64,000 nucleotides of DNA from Xiheimicrobium sp052034585 (GCA_052034585.1 JBPOIJ010000008.1:62001-126000); one strand, 5' to 3'; numbered from the stretch's first letter, positions 9,200 through 18,337 are shown. Notes: generated by a model from the letters alone, not told the origin. Program-made: numbers and translations.

Positions 9200-10432
9200 T
9201 CAGCCGCAGGTGCCCGACAGGCAGGTCGAGGGACCTCCATCGGACACGCCGGAGCACGCCACGCCTTGCGAACAACACGGGAGCCCCGGCCGCCCGCAGC
9301 ATCGCCCTGCCGTCGTGCAGCGCTGAGTCGGGCAGAGCCAGGCGGCTGAGGTGGTGGTGCAGCGCGGAACGCAGCCCAGCCCTGCGGAGGTCCGCTCGCA
9401 GACCATGTTGGGGTTGGGGCAGGGCGAGCCCTCGCTGCTGCATCGAGCCAGGCAGAGCTGGTTGAGCGCGACCTGCGCGCAGAGGGACGCCGAGTCGCAG
9501 GCCGAGGCGGAGCAGGGCTCCGAACAGAAGCCCGTCGTCGTGTTCGGCAGCTTCAGGCAGGTGGGGCGATGAGAGCCGGCGGGTGCCGCACAGTCCCCGT
9601 CCCACGTGCAGGCCTCGCCGATCGTCGCTCGCCCTGGTCGCACGCAGTAACCCGCCTCGGTCGCGCCGCCGCAGGCGTCACCGAGCGCGCAGAGCCGGCA
9701 GTCGAACGAAGGCGAGCTGGGCTGGGCGCAGACCCGCTCGCTGGCGCTGACGCAGGCTCCGCCGAGACAGCATTGGCCGACGCTGCAGGCCGCGCACGGT
9801 GAGGGCGTCTCGCAGCGCCGGCTGCCGTTGCAGAGATCTCCTCCCTGGCATTGGGCGCAGGCCGCACCGCTGCTGCCGCACGCGCTGGAGGAGAAGCCGG
9901 GTTGGCATTGCCCGAACGCGTCGCAACACCCGGCGCACGTCGAACCACTGCACACCGGGCGGCAGACGCCTCGGTCGCAGGTCGACGAGCTGTCGCACGA
10001 GCGACAGAGCTGACCGCCGCTGCCGCACTCGAGCAGGCCACCACCCGTCGCGCAGAGGCCGTCGGTCGTGCAGCACCCAGGGCAGCTCCCGGGGCCGCAG
10101 CTGCGAGGCGCCACGCACGTTCCTCCCGGGTCGCAGACCGCCCCCGAGCGACATCGACCGCACGCGCCACCGCTCCGCCCACAGGCATCGGCGCTGAAGC
10201 CTGGCTGGCAGCTCCCGGCGCTGTCACAGCACCCGCTGCACGTGACCGAGCTGCACCGCGCCGGGGGAGGTGGAACGCCCCCATCGACGCAGCGGACGAT
10301 GAGACACCACCAGGGCCCGCTGTTGCCCAACCCGGTGCCCGGCGACCCCGCGTCCATCACCGGAGGTTGGCTCGAACCGCAGCCGCCACAGCCCGTCGAG
10401 ACGAGTGCCAGGATCAGGGCGAGGCGGTGCAC
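9200..10432 (-). CDS. Cys-rich lipoprotein with three tandem ~48-residue repeats
   Basis: The protein has about 410 residues. The start is uncertain: GTG at 10432 places a lipobox (LVSTGC, Cys15) at the normal distance, while a TTG at 10468 would add 12 residues; neither has a clear ribosome binding site. After a short Pro/Gly linker come three tandem repeats of the pattern TCxGCCDxxGxCQPGFSxxACGxSGxACxxC...C (from about residue 60), the middle one more divergent. A further Cys-rich region (SVGQCCLGGACV, DCRLCALGDACGG) and a C-terminal CC-containing tail follow. Such repeats are common in myxobacterial surface proteins of unknown role and probably form small disulphide knots. It lies downstream of the MltD-like gene on the same strand. 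Confidence 0.75.
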   Translation of the reverse strand: MHRLALILALVSTGCGGCGSSQPPVMDAGSPGTGLGNSGPWWCLIVRCVDGGVPPPPARCSSVTCSGCCDSAGSCQPGFSADACGRSGGACGRCRSGAVCDPGGTCVAPRSCGPGSCPGCCTTDGLCATGGGLLECGSGGQLCRSCDSSSTCDRGVCRPVCSGSTCAGCCDAFGQCQPGFSSSACGSSGAACAQCQGGDLCNGSRRCETPSPCAACSVGQCCLGGACVSASERVCAQPSSPSFDCRLCALGDACGGATEAGYCVRPGRATIGEACTWDGDCAAPAGSHRPTCLKLPNTTTGFCSEPCSASACDSASLCAQVALNQLCLARCSSEGSPCPNPNMVCERTSAGLGCVPRCTTTSAAWLCPTQRCTTAGRCCGRPGLPCCSQGVACSGVSDGGPSTCLSGTCG

Positions 10433-10514
10433 GCCGCGAGGGTCGCTCAGCCCTCGGCGCGAGGTCAAGGCGTGGACGAGCCCAGCGCCGCGGGCGCCGA
10501 TCAGCCTCCTGGCG

Positions 10515-12422
10515 TCACGGCGCGGAGACCACCAGCACCTGCCCGCGCTTGAGCGAGCCGGAGTCGAGCTTGTTCCAGCTCTTCAGCTCGTCGATCGACG
10601 CTCCGTAGCGCTTGGCGATCGACCAGAGCGTGTCGCCGTTCTCCACGGTGTGCTTGGTGCCCGGGGCCGCTTTGGCGACCGCGAGCGGGGCCGAGGCGGC
10701 GGTGGCGGAGAGGTCGGCCTTGGGGCCCGGCCAGATGATCAGCGCCGTGCCCACCTTGAGCCGGCTGGTGGTGAGCGCGTCGTTCCAGGCCTTCACTTCG
10801 CTGACGTGCACGTCGAAGCGGCGGGCGATCGTCCAGAGCGAGTCTCCGCGGGCGACGCCGTAGGTCACCTTCGTCTTGCCCTCGACCTTCTCGGTCGCCA
10901 CCGTGCCCGACGCCATCGACTTGCCCGAGCCGGCCTGGGTCCCCGCGGGGATCTCGTCTTCCGGCCGGGCCGCGGTGAGGCCGCTGCGACGGGCGCGCGC
11001 CACCTGGCGCTCGAGCGCCGAGTCCGACTTGCCGGCCTTCATCGCGGCTGCGCTCGGAACGGGAACGATCAGATCGCTCCCCACCTTCAGCGAGCGCGCG
11101 CTCTGCAGCCCGTTCATGTGCATGATCGCCTCCTGCGCCGAGCGGTACTTGAGGGCGACCTTCGAGAGCGTGTCGCCGCCCTGCACCCGGTGGATCTTGA
11201 AGTTCAGCTTCTCGCCGGGCTCGTACTTCGCGAACGTCTCGTCGAACTGCGCCTTGCGGCCCTTCGGCACCCGCAGCACGTAGGGCGCCGCGGCAGAGGC
11301 GGGCGGGGTGCACCAGCGCTTGAGTTCCGGGTTGAGTTCCTGGAGCGCGTCGATCGTCGTCCCCGCGCTCGCGGCGAGCACCTCGAGATCGACCGACTCG
11401 GTGAGCGAGACCTCCTCGTACTCGAAGGGACTCTCGGGCTCGAACTCGTCTTGCGAGAAGCCGAACGCCTCGGGGTGCCTCGCGACCAGCGCGCAGGCGA
11501 TGAGCTTGGGCACGTAGTGCTTGGTCTCCTTGGCGAACCCACGCTTGAGCTCGGAGAGCTCCCAGAAGTCACGGCTGCCGGAGCGCTCGATCAGCTGACG
11601 AACCCGCCCGCCACCAGTGTTGTAGCCGGCCCAGGCGAGGTACCAGTGCCCGAGCGTCTGGTAGAGCAGGGACAGGTAGTCGGCGGCCGCCGCGGTCGCC
11701 TTGATGGGATCTCTCCGCTCGTCCACCCAGAAGTCGTCCTTCAGGTTGAACATCTTCGCGGTGCCCGCGATGAACTGCCACGGCCCCACCGCGCGGGCCC
11801 ACGACTTCGCCTGGGTGTTGAAGCCGCTCTCGATCATCGCGAGGTACACGGTGTCGCGCGGCAGCCCCTTCGACTCGAGGATCGGCTGCATCAGCGGAAT
11901 GTAGCGGTGGCTGCGGCTCATCCACCGGCGGAACCACTTGCGCCCGGGGCCTTGGAAGAACCGAATGTACTGAGCGACGAGCGGGTGCATCTCGACGGGA
12001 ATGTCGTAGCGGTCGCGCACCAGCGAGACGTCGAAGGTCGAGACATCGCCCACCCGCCCGAGCTCGAAGGGCAGCTCGGCGCCGCTCCAGTCGGCCTGAT
12101 CGAGGGCGAGATCGAGCCGGTCTCGAAGGAGCGACCCTTGCCCGAGGTGCTGCACCGTGGCGCGCAAGGCGTCGTCGCTCGCGTTCGCTGGCGCCTCGAT
12201 CGACTGCTCTTCGAGCACCTTCATCGCGTCGAGCTCTTCCGAGGCCTCGTCGTCATCGTCGCTCGGCGTGCCCGTCGGAGCAGGCAGTGGCTCGGCTCCC
12301 ACGGCTGGCGGCGAGACACCCGCGTCGGCGAGCTCGGTGAGCTGGGCGACCAGCCGCATGCCCGGCGGCGGCGGCGGCATCGGCACTTCAGCGAGCGTGA
12401 GGAGGACGACGGCAGTGAACAT
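10515..12422 (-). CDS. mltD: MltD-type lytic transglycosylase with three LysM domains
   Basis: The protein has 635 residues and an N-terminal signal sequence. The lytic transglycosylase domain (about 150-330) contains the catalytic Glu (AMIESGFN, E198), the AVGPWQFI motif and AYNTGGG-like WAGYNTGGGRV, as in the MltD/Slt family that cleaves peptidoglycan glycan strands to 1,6-anhydro-muropeptides. Three LysM peptidoglycan-binding modules follow at about residues 408-452 (GGDTLSKVALKY), 519-562 (RGDSLWTIARRF) and 590-634 (NGDTLWSIAKRY). Between the signal peptide and the catalytic domain is an acidic, Pro-rich linker. The protein probably acts in the periplasm or at the outer-membrane inner face. 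E. coli MltD carries fewer LysM copies, so the long C-terminus suggests tighter wall binding. Confidence 0.93.
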   Translation of the reverse strand: MFTAVVLLTLAEVPMPPPPPGMRLVAQLTELADAGVSPPAVGAEPLPAPTGTPSDDDDEASEELDAMKVLEEQSIEAPANASDDALRATVQHLGQGSLLRDRLDLALDQADWSGAELPFELGRVGDVSTFDVSLVRDRYDIPVEMHPLVAQYIRFFQGPGRKWFRRWMSRSHRYIPLMQPILESKGLPRDTVYLAMIESGFNTQAKSWARAVGPWQFIAGTAKMFNLKDDFWVDERRDPIKATAAAADYLSLLYQTLGHWYLAWAGYNTGGGRVRQLIERSGSRDFWELSELKRGFAKETKHYVPKLIACALVARHPEAFGFSQDEFEPESPFEYEEVSLTESVDLEVLAASAGTTIDALQELNPELKRWCTPPASAAAPYVLRVPKGRKAQFDETFAKYEPGEKLNFKIHRVQGGDTLSKVALKYRSAQEAIMHMNGLQSARSLKVGSDLIVPVPSAAAMKAGKSDSALERQVARARRSGLTAARPEDEIPAGTQAGSGKSMASGTVATEKVEGKTKVTYGVARGDSLWTIARRFDVHVSEVKAWNDALTTSRLKVGTALIIWPGPKADLSATAASAPLAVAKAAPGTKHTVENGDTLWSIAKRYGASIDELKSWNKLDSGSLKRGQVLVVSAP

Positions 12423-12509
12423 TCGAGCGAGCCGAGCTTAGAGAGGTGGTGACGGAGCGCAAACAGCCGGCCCGGTGAAATCAGTCCCTCGGCCGCGCCC
12501 CGACGCCCC

Positions 12510-12890
12510 TCACCAGATGATGCTCTCGACGAGCTCGTCCACCTTCTCGCCGAGCGCGTCGAGGCCATGGGCCTTCGAGAGGTACCCGTCGGCGCCGACC
12601 TGCTGGGCGAGCTCGGCCAGCTCGGTGTCGTTGAGCGAGCTGAAGAGCACGATGGGAATGTCTTGCGTCTGGTACTCGCCCTTCAAGGTGCGGCAGATGT
12701 CGGTGCCCCGGGCTTCGGGCATGTGAATGTCGGTGAGGATCAGGTCGGGCTTGAAGTCCTTCAGCAGGCGCTCGAACTCCACCAAGGTGGTGGTCGACTC
12801 GACGTCGTAGCCACGCTGCTCGAGCACGGCCTTCTCCATCTGGAGCGTGATCTCGCTGTCGTCGATGAGGAGGATGCGCTTGGCCGCCAC
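12510..12890 (-). CDS. Single-domain response regulator (CheY-like receiver)
   Basis: The protein has 126 residues and is a stand-alone receiver domain with the full active site: acidic pair D10-D11, phosphoacceptor D54 (LILTDIHMPE), S84/S85 in the Thr/Ser position and K106. There is no output domain. It presumably relays phosphate from a histidine kinase encoded elsewhere to a protein partner. It is divergent from the DEAD-box helicase gene (90 bp between starts) and lies upstream of the transglycosylase gene with an 87 bp gap. Myxobacteria encode many such orphan receivers, so the pathway cannot be named. Confidence 0.92.
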   Translation of the reverse strand: MAAKRILLIDDSEITLQMEKAVLEQRGYDVESTTTLVEFERLLKDFKPDLILTDIHMPEARGTDICRTLKGEYQTQDIPIVLFSSLNDTELAELAQQVGADGYLSKAHGLDALGEKVDELVESIIW

Positions 12891-12980
12891 GGGATGGGTC
12901 CCATAGCACCCTTCCCCCGGTTCGCCCTAGCTCGTCGGTCGCGACGATTCGACTTGGGTGCCAAACCGTGAGAATGGCGA

Positions 12981-14990
12981 GTGGTGACGTCTCCAGCCTC
13001 GTTCGCCGATCTCGGCCTCAGTGAAGCGGTCTGCAACCTCGTCAGTGGCCTCGGGTATTCGACCCCGACGCCGGTGCAGGCCGCGGCGATTCCGGCGCTC
13101 CTCCAGGGGAAGGACGTGCTCGGCCTCGCGGCGACGGGCACCGGCAAGACGGCTGCCTTTGCGTTGCCGATGGTCGAGCGGCTCGAGCCAGGCGCCAACC
13201 GCCCGGGCCAGGTGCAGGGGCTCGTGCTGGCGCCGACCCGAGAGCTCGCGCTCCAGGTCACCGAGGCGGTGAAGAAATACGGCGCCGAGCGGAAGATCTC
13301 GGTGCTCGCGGTGTACGGGGGCACCGACATCGTCGCCCAGATGAAGCGGCTCCAGCGCGGCGTCGACGTGGTCGTGGCGACGCCCGGTCGCGCCCTCGAT
13401 CACTTGCGCCGCAAGACGCTCGATCTCTCGAAGGTGAAGCTGGTGGTGCTCGACGAAGCCGACGAGATGCTCGACATGGGCTTCGCCGAAGATCTCGAGG
13501 CGATCCTGAGTGAGCTCCCGGCGAAGCGGCAGACCGCGCTGTTCTCCGCGACGCTCCCGCCGCGCATCGCGACCCTCGCCGAGAAGCACTTGAACGATCC
13601 GGTGCGGGTGCGGCTCGAGCGGGGCAAGGCGGGCGAGGCGTCGTCGAAGCCCAGCATCGAGCAGCGCGGCTACATCGTCTCGTTTCCCCACAAGGCGGTG
13701 GCGCTCAAGCGCGTGCTCGAGCTCGAGCAGCCCGAGAGCGCGATCATCTTCTGCCGCACCCGGGAAGACGTCGAAGGCCTCAGCCAGACGCTCGAACGAA
13801 ACGGGCACTCGGTCGCGGCGCTCCACGGTGGCTTGTCGCAAGAGCAGCGCGACCGGGTGATGAAGCGCTTCAAGAACAAGCAGATCGCCCTGCTGGTCGC
13901 GACCGACGTGGCGGCGCGTGGGCTCGACGTCGATCACGTCTCGCACGTGGTGAACGTCGATCTCCCGCACACCGTCGACACCTACGTGCACCGCATCGGT
14001 CGCACCGGTCGCGCGGGGCGAGCGGGCGTGGCCTTGTCCTTCGTGCTCCCCAAGGAGCGCTTCCTGGTGCCCAGGCTCGAGCACGCCACCCAGGGTCGCG
14101 TCACCTTGCTGGCGGTGCCCTCGATGGACGCCCTCGCCGAGCACCGGATGAAGCAACTCGAGCAGGTGGTGCACGCCGCGATTGGCAAGAAGCGGCAGGT
14201 CGAGGCCGCGCGCGGCATCGTCGCCAAGCTGATCGAGCAGAACGGCCTCGAGGACGTCGCCGCGGGAGCGTTGGTCGCGCTCACCGAAGCGCTCCACCCG
14301 CCCTCGGAGGACGACGAGGTCGAGATCCCCGCGCACGGCCCAGGCAAGAAGGACAAGCCCTTCGCGAAGGACCGGCCCGCACGCTTCGAGCCGAGAAGCC
14401 CCCGGCAGAGCGCCCCTCGAGCCCCGCGCGCGAGTGCGCCGAAGCACGAGCCGAAGCCGAAGCCGGAGTCGGAAGCGCCCAAGCCCAGCGCACCTCGACA
14501 CCCGAAGGCGACCGAGACGGCGCGGTCCAGCGCGCCTCGAGGGCCGAAGCCAGCCGAGACCGCCCGCTCCAGCGCGCCCCGGCACGCGAAGCCGGCTCAC
14601 GAGAAGCCCAGCGCGTTTCCTGCTGCGGCCCGTCCTGACTTCCGCCGCGACGCGTTCCCCTCCCGAGAGCGCTCGGGCGAGTCCAAGGGGCCCAGCCGCT
14701 TCGAGTCCGGGAAACCGCGTGAGCAGAAGCGCCAGTCGACCGCGGCGATGGCCCGGCTCTTCTTCAGCGTCGGGAAGAAGGCCGGAATCCTCCCGAAGGA
14801 TCTGGTGGGCGCGATCGCCAACGAAGCGGGCATCGAGTCGAAGCAGATCGGCGCCATCGCGATTGGTGATCGGCACTCGTTCGTCGAGGTCGCCGCCGAC
14901 GTGGCCGATCAGGTGATCAGCACGATGCGCAAGTCGAAGATCCGCGGGCGGCCGGTGCACGTCGATCACGATCGTTCGTTCGCCCGCTGA
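12981..14990 (+). CDS. deaD: DEAD-box RNA helicase with DbpA-like C-terminal RNA-binding domain
   Basis: The protein has 669 residues and starts at tandem GTG codons (12981 or 12984). The helicase core shows the Q-motif (YSTPTPVQ), motif I (ATGTGKT, about residue 52), motif II DEAD (D158), motif III SAT, and motif VI HRIGRTGR (about 338). A basic, Pro/Ser/Ala-rich linker of roughly 150 residues with degenerate repeats (ARSSAPRxPKPAET) follows. The last 80 residues (FFSVGKKAGILPKDLVGAIANEAG...) match the DbpA/CsdA RNA-binding domain, an RRM-like fold. A role in ribosome assembly or cold-induced RNA unwinding is expected from the family. The gene-level name is by family resemblance only. Confidence 0.93.
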   Translation: MVTSPASFADLGLSEAVCNLVSGLGYSTPTPVQAAAIPALLQGKDVLGLAATGTGKTAAFALPMVERLEPGANRPGQVQGLVLAPTRELALQVTEAVKKYGAERKISVLAVYGGTDIVAQMKRLQRGVDVVVATPGRALDHLRRKTLDLSKVKLVVLDEADEMLDMGFAEDLEAILSELPAKRQTALFSATLPPRIATLAEKHLNDPVRVRLERGKAGEASSKPSIEQRGYIVSFPHKAVALKRVLELEQPESAIIFCRTREDVEGLSQTLERNGHSVAALHGGLSQEQRDRVMKRFKNKQIALLVATDVAARGLDVDHVSHVVNVDLPHTVDTYVHRIGRTGRAGRAGVALSFVLPKERFLVPRLEHATQGRVTLLAVPSMDALAEHRMKQLEQVVHAAIGKKRQVEAARGIVAKLIEQNGLEDVAAGALVALTEALHPPSEDDEVEIPAHGPGKKDKPFAKDRPARFEPRSPRQSAPRAPRASAPKHEPKPKPESEAPKPSAPRHPKATETARSSAPRGPKPAETARSSAPRHAKPAHEKPSAFPAAARPDFRRDAFPSRERSGESKGPSRFESGKPREQKRQSTAAMARLFFSVGKKAGILPKDLVGAIANEAGIESKQIGAIAIGDRHSFVEVAADVADQVISTMRKSKIRGRPVHVDHDRSFAR

Positions 14991-15082
14991 TCGCCTTGCT
15001 CCAGGGCGTGATCAGGCGCGGCGCCGAATGCGACGAAGCATGCTCAGCTGCACGAGGGCAATCGACGCCTCGAGCTGACGGA

Positions 15083-15547
15083 TCAGAAGGCAACGCCCCA
15101 CGCGAGCCGAAGCTCCGGAAAGAAGCGAGGCCAGGCGCGAATGGTGCCGCCTCCAGAGAGCTGGAAGGTGAGCCCGACGTGCGCCGCGAGCCAGTAGGTG
15201 AGCTCGAGCGCGCCGGCGAAGTGGAAGCTACCGAAGCGTTCGGTGGGGAGCGCGATCGACTTGTAGCCGAAGAGCGCCGAGAGCCGCAGGGTGGCGCCAC
15301 GGTTCGACTCGTCTCGCCAGTCTTCGAAGAGCCAGCGAGGGCCGCCACGTACGTACCAGCTGGTGGCGAAGACGAACGACGAGAGCCCGCCTTCGACGTC
15401 GACGAAGGGGATCGCGTGCACCGTGCCCGAGACGCCGAGCACGTCGGGGAGCCCGGTGAAGGTCGACAGCCGCACGCTCCCGAGGAGGCGCGGGTGTTCG
15501 GGCACTTCGGTGCCGGCGAGCACGATCCACGCGAGGACGGAGAGCAC
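15083..15547 (-). CDS. Small secreted, probably outer-membrane beta-barrel protein
   Basis: The protein has about 154 residues. I chose the GTG at 15547 because it gives a signal peptide (VLSVLAWIVLAG) and leaves room for the divergent promoter of the flavoenzyme gene, whose ATG is at 15652; the longer open frame upstream encodes an implausible Arg-rich stretch. The mature part has alternating hydrophobic and polar residues (GSVRLSTFTGLPDVLGVSGTVHA, LRLSALFGYKS, HFAGALELTYWLAAHVGLTFQLSGGG) and ends ...LAWGVAF with a terminal Phe, the classic signature of an outer-membrane barrel recognised by BamA. Function is unknown. Confidence 0.65.
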   Translation of the reverse strand: MLSVLAWIVLAGTEVPEHPRLLGSVRLSTFTGLPDVLGVSGTVHAIPFVDVEGGLSSFVFATSWYVRGGPRWLFEDWRDESNRGATLRLSALFGYKSIALPTERFGSFHFAGALELTYWLAAHVGLTFQLSGGGTIRAWPRFFPELRLAWGVAF

Positions 15548-15651
15548 GAGGGGCGAATAGCAGAGGTTGCTCGCTCGGCGGGAGCCGTCGTCTCTGCCTT
15601 CCAGTGGAAGCGCCGCTGGACATCGCGCGCGATCGAAGACCAACTCTGCGC

Positions 15652-17241
15652 ATGATCCGCTCTTGGTGGGGTTGGGGCCGGCCTGACGACGCGCTGCCGC
15701 TCGACGCCGTTCGGCCACGGGTCGAGCCCTTCTTCGGCGCGACCGAGGAACTCGAGAGCGCGGCGCCACGGCTGCCGCCTCCGAGAACGCCCGTGCCTCC
15801 CGAGCTCGCGTCGTTCGCGACCGCTGAGCCGAACGTTCGTGCGGCCCACGCGATGGGCAAGGCCTACCCCGATCGAGTGCGCGGGTTTCGCGGCGACTTC
15901 TCGACTGCGCCCGATCTGGTGGCGACGCCGGCGACCGAAGCCGAGCTCCTCATCGTGCTCGAGAGCGCGGAGCGGCACCACCTGTCGGTGACTCCGTTCG
16001 GCGGCGGGTCGAGCGTCGTTGGCGGGTGTGAGCCCCGATCGAGCCCGGGGAAGCGTGGCACCATCAGCCTCTCGTTGGCGAAGCTGGGGTCGGTCACCGA
16101 GCTGGACTCGACGTCGCGGCTCGCGCGGATCCAGGCAGGCGCGTTCGGGCCCGCACTCGAGCGAGAGCTCGCGGCGCACGGCTTCTCGCTCCGCTTCTTT
16201 CCCCAGTCGTTCGAGTACTCGACGCTCGGAGGTTGGATCGCCACCCGCGCTGGCGGCCACTTCGCCACCGGTCCGACCCACATCGACGACCTCGTCCACT
16301 CGGTGCGCATGGTGACGCCGCGGGGCATCGTGCAGACCGGACCGTTTCCGTCGAGCGGCGCCGGTGTCGATCCCAAGCGCCTCGTGCTCGGGAGCGAGGG
16401 CACGTTGGGCGTGATCACCGAAGCGTGGATGCGCGTGCGCCCGCGGCCGACCTTCCGCGCCAGCGCCAGCGTGTCGTTCTCGGAGTACTCGGCGGCGGTC
16501 GCGGCGACCCGGGACCTCGCGCAGTCGGGCCTCGAGCCCGCGAACTGCCGCCTCCTCGACCCGATGGAGTGCCTGATCAACGGCGTCGCTCTCGACGGCT
16601 CGGCCGTCTTGGTCCTCGGCTTCGAGTCGGCGACTCGGTCGATGAAGGCGAGCCTCGAGGAGGCGTTGCGCATCACCAGTCGTCACCAGGGTCGCTGCGC
16701 GGCTGGCATCCAGCTCCGCGATCAGCCCGACTCACCCGGCGCCGAGCCCGATCGCGCGGCCGACGCAGCCGAGACCTGGCGGAGGTCGTTCCTCCAGGGG
16801 CCCTACTTGCAAGACGCGCTGATCAGGCTCGGGCTCCTCGCGGAGACGTTCGAGACGGCCTGCACCTGGTCTCGTTTCGAAGCGCTCCACGCGAAGGTGA
16901 CGGGGACGATGACGGAGGCGCTCGAGCGCGAGTGCGGTGGAGGTGTCATCGGCTGCCGGTTCACCCACGTCTACCCGGACGGACCAGCGCCGTATTTCAC
17001 CTTCATCGGCAAGGCGCGCGTCGGCGAAGAATTGGAGCAATGGGCGAGGCTGAAGCGGGTCGCCAGCGAAGCGGTGACCTCGAGCGGAGGCACCATCACG
17101 CACCATCACGCCGTCGGCCGCACCCATCGGCCGTGGTTCGAGAAGGAGGTGCCTCCACCGTTCCTCGAGGTCCTCCGAGCCGCGAAGCAGACGGTCGATC
17201 CCTTGGCGGTCCTCAACGCAGGAGTCCTCTTCGATCCGTGA
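15652..17241 (+). CDS. agpS: FAD-linked oxidase, alkyldihydroxyacetonephosphate synthase (AGPS)-like
   Basis: The protein has 529 residues from ATG 15652. It has a VAO/PCMH-type FAD domain (PFGGGSSVVGG near 115-125), then the AGPS-specific run SFEYSTLGGWIATRAGGH and MVTPRGIVQTGP, then LGSEGTLGVITEAWMRVRP, and near the C-terminus HHHAVGRTHRPWF, corresponding to the catalytic His loop of human AGPS. AGPS exchanges the acyl chain of acyl-DHAP for a fatty alcohol and so commits lipid to ether bonds. In Myxococcus xanthus an agpS homologue contributes to ether lipids made during development. Substrate specificity is inferred from these motifs; a related FAD oxidase with another substrate remains possible. 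The gene is divergent from the small barrel gene. Confidence 0.75.
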   Translation: MIRSWWGWGRPDDALPLDAVRPRVEPFFGATEELESAAPRLPPPRTPVPPELASFATAEPNVRAAHAMGKAYPDRVRGFRGDFSTAPDLVATPATEAELLIVLESAERHHLSVTPFGGGSSVVGGCEPRSSPGKRGTISLSLAKLGSVTELDSTSRLARIQAGAFGPALERELAAHGFSLRFFPQSFEYSTLGGWIATRAGGHFATGPTHIDDLVHSVRMVTPRGIVQTGPFPSSGAGVDPKRLVLGSEGTLGVITEAWMRVRPRPTFRASASVSFSEYSAAVAATRDLAQSGLEPANCRLLDPMECLINGVALDGSAVLVLGFESATRSMKASLEEALRITSRHQGRCAAGIQLRDQPDSPGAEPDRAADAAETWRRSFLQGPYLQDALIRLGLLAETFETACTWSRFEALHAKVTGTMTEALERECGGGVIGCRFTHVYPDGPAPYFTFIGKARVGEELEQWARLKRVASEAVTSSGGTITHHHAVGRTHRPWFEKEVPPPFLEVLRAAKQTVDPLAVLNAGVLFDP

Positions 17242-17280
17242 CTACCCGCGCCGCGTGTCGTGTGAGAGAGTCGCGCCACC

Positions 17281-17739
17281 ATGAGCGACGAAACGAGCGG
17301 TCCGAACGAAGGTCCGGTGCAGGTCGAGGTGATGGACAAGCCTCCGCCGATCGATCCTGCCCTCAAGGCGAAGATCCTCGCTGATCCGAACGTGGCGAAG
17401 ATCGCCGCTGCGCTCGGCGTGCCGCTCGACGACTACGTCAACCAGATCGGCTTCTACATCAACAACCCCGACGTCCAGCCCGCGGTCCTCCAGGCGAGCG
17501 ACGAGGACATCAAGAAGCACATCGGCATCGATCCGCCGACCTTCGAGCAGGTGACCGCGACGCTCAAGGCGGTCAACGATGCCTTCATGGCCGGCAACGC
17601 GCCCAGCGCCTTCGAGGACAAGAAGAAGGCGGCCGTCGCGCTCCCGAAGGAAGGCGGCGATCAGCAGGTGAAGGTCGGCAATGTTGATCCGAGCCTCGCC
17701 GACGCGGTGAAGAAGGGTCGCTTCCCGTCAAAGGGCTGA
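17281..17739 (+). CDS. Conserved-looking small soluble protein of unknown function
   Basis: The protein has 152 residues, no signal peptide and no membrane segment. The N-terminus is acidic and Pro-rich, the middle (about 28-100) is predicted helical (LGVPLDDYVNQIGFYINNPDVQP, PPTFEQVTATLKAVNDAFM), and the C-terminus is Lys-rich and ends KKGRFPSKG. I recognise no family. It starts 39 bp after the flavoenzyme stop on the same strand and precedes the small amphipathic protein gene by 93 bp. Codon use matches its neighbours. The strand and spacing suggest, without proving, that it is expressed with the downstream gene. Confidence 0.6.
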   Translation: MSDETSGPNEGPVQVEVMDKPPPIDPALKAKILADPNVAKIAAALGVPLDDYVNQIGFYINNPDVQPAVLQASDEDIKKHIGIDPPTFEQVTATLKAVNDAFMAGNAPSAFEDKKKAAVALPKEGGDQQVKVGNVDPSLADAVKKGRFPSKG

Positions 17740-17832
17740 TCTTTCTCAGAAAAAAAGACGCAACTCTCGCTCTTATCCGACGAGAATGGGTTCAACGCTG
17801 TTCCTTCCCTCCTTTTCAAAACAGGTGACGCC

Positions 17833-18312
17833 ATGGGTTTCATCAAGAGCATCGGCAAGGCGATTTCGGGTGGTCTCAAGAAGATCGGTGATTTCGCGAA
17901 GAAGGCGGTCGGGTTCGCGACGAACCTGATGAACGGCCCGCTGGGCACGATCCTCTCCATGATTCCCGTCACTGCCCCGTTCGCGCGGGCGGCGACTTTG
18001 GCCCTCAACGTCGCCAACGGAGCGCTCAACGGTGGCGGACTCAAGGGCATCATCGGCGGGCTCGTGCAGGGCATGGGCGGTCTGGGTGGGGTGCTTGGCA
18101 AGGCCGGCAGCCTCCTCTCGAACGTCGGCGCGAGCACGGTCGGCAGCCTCCTCTCGAAGGTGGGCTCGAGCGGCGTGATGGACGTGGTGTCGGGGCTGAT
18201 GGGCCCGCGCCAGGGCGACCAGAGCCCGGCCGCGCAGGGTGACATCTTCAACCTCACCCAGCTGTCGGCGGCGCGCATGGCTGAGATCTTCCGCAGCCAG
18301 CAGGCGGCCTGA
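17833..18312 (+). CDS. Small amphipathic Gly-rich protein, possibly membrane-active
   Basis: The protein has 159 residues and starts at ATG 17833 with AGGTGA upstream. The first ~37 residues (MGFIKSIGKAISGGLKKIGD then FAKKAVGF) form a cationic amphipathic helix with Lys every three or four residues, much like membrane-active peptides. A hydrophobic, Gly/Ala/Leu/Ser-rich middle follows with repeated GxLLSxVG units (GSLLSNVGAS, GSLLSKVGSS). The last 40 residues are polar (RQGDQSPAAQGDIFNLTQLS). There is no classical signal peptide. The preceding 93 bp are unusually A/T-rich for this window and the gene is followed by a strong intrinsic terminator at 18338-18374, so it probably forms the end of a well-expressed unit. 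It could be a secreted pore-former, a translocator-like protein or a scaffold; none is proven. Confidence 0.6.
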   Translation: MGFIKSIGKAISGGLKKIGDFAKKAVGFATNLMNGPLGTILSMIPVTAPFARAATLALNVANGALNGGGLKGIIGGLVQGMGGLGGVLGKAGSLLSNVGASTVGSLLSKVGSSGVMDVVSGLMGPRQGDQSPAAQGDIFNLTQLSAARMAEIFRSQQAA

Positions 18313-18337
18313 GCGAACCCAGTTTCGGGCTGAACCG

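Noticed and set aside
10068..12452. Long plus-strand open frame over the MltD gene
   Set aside because: The minus strand has transglycosylase and LysM motifs; the plus translation is compositionally abnormal.
12927..14969. Long minus-strand open frame over the DEAD-box helicase
   Set aside because: The helicase motifs are on the plus strand; the antisense translation is Arg/Leu/Gly-rich with no motif.
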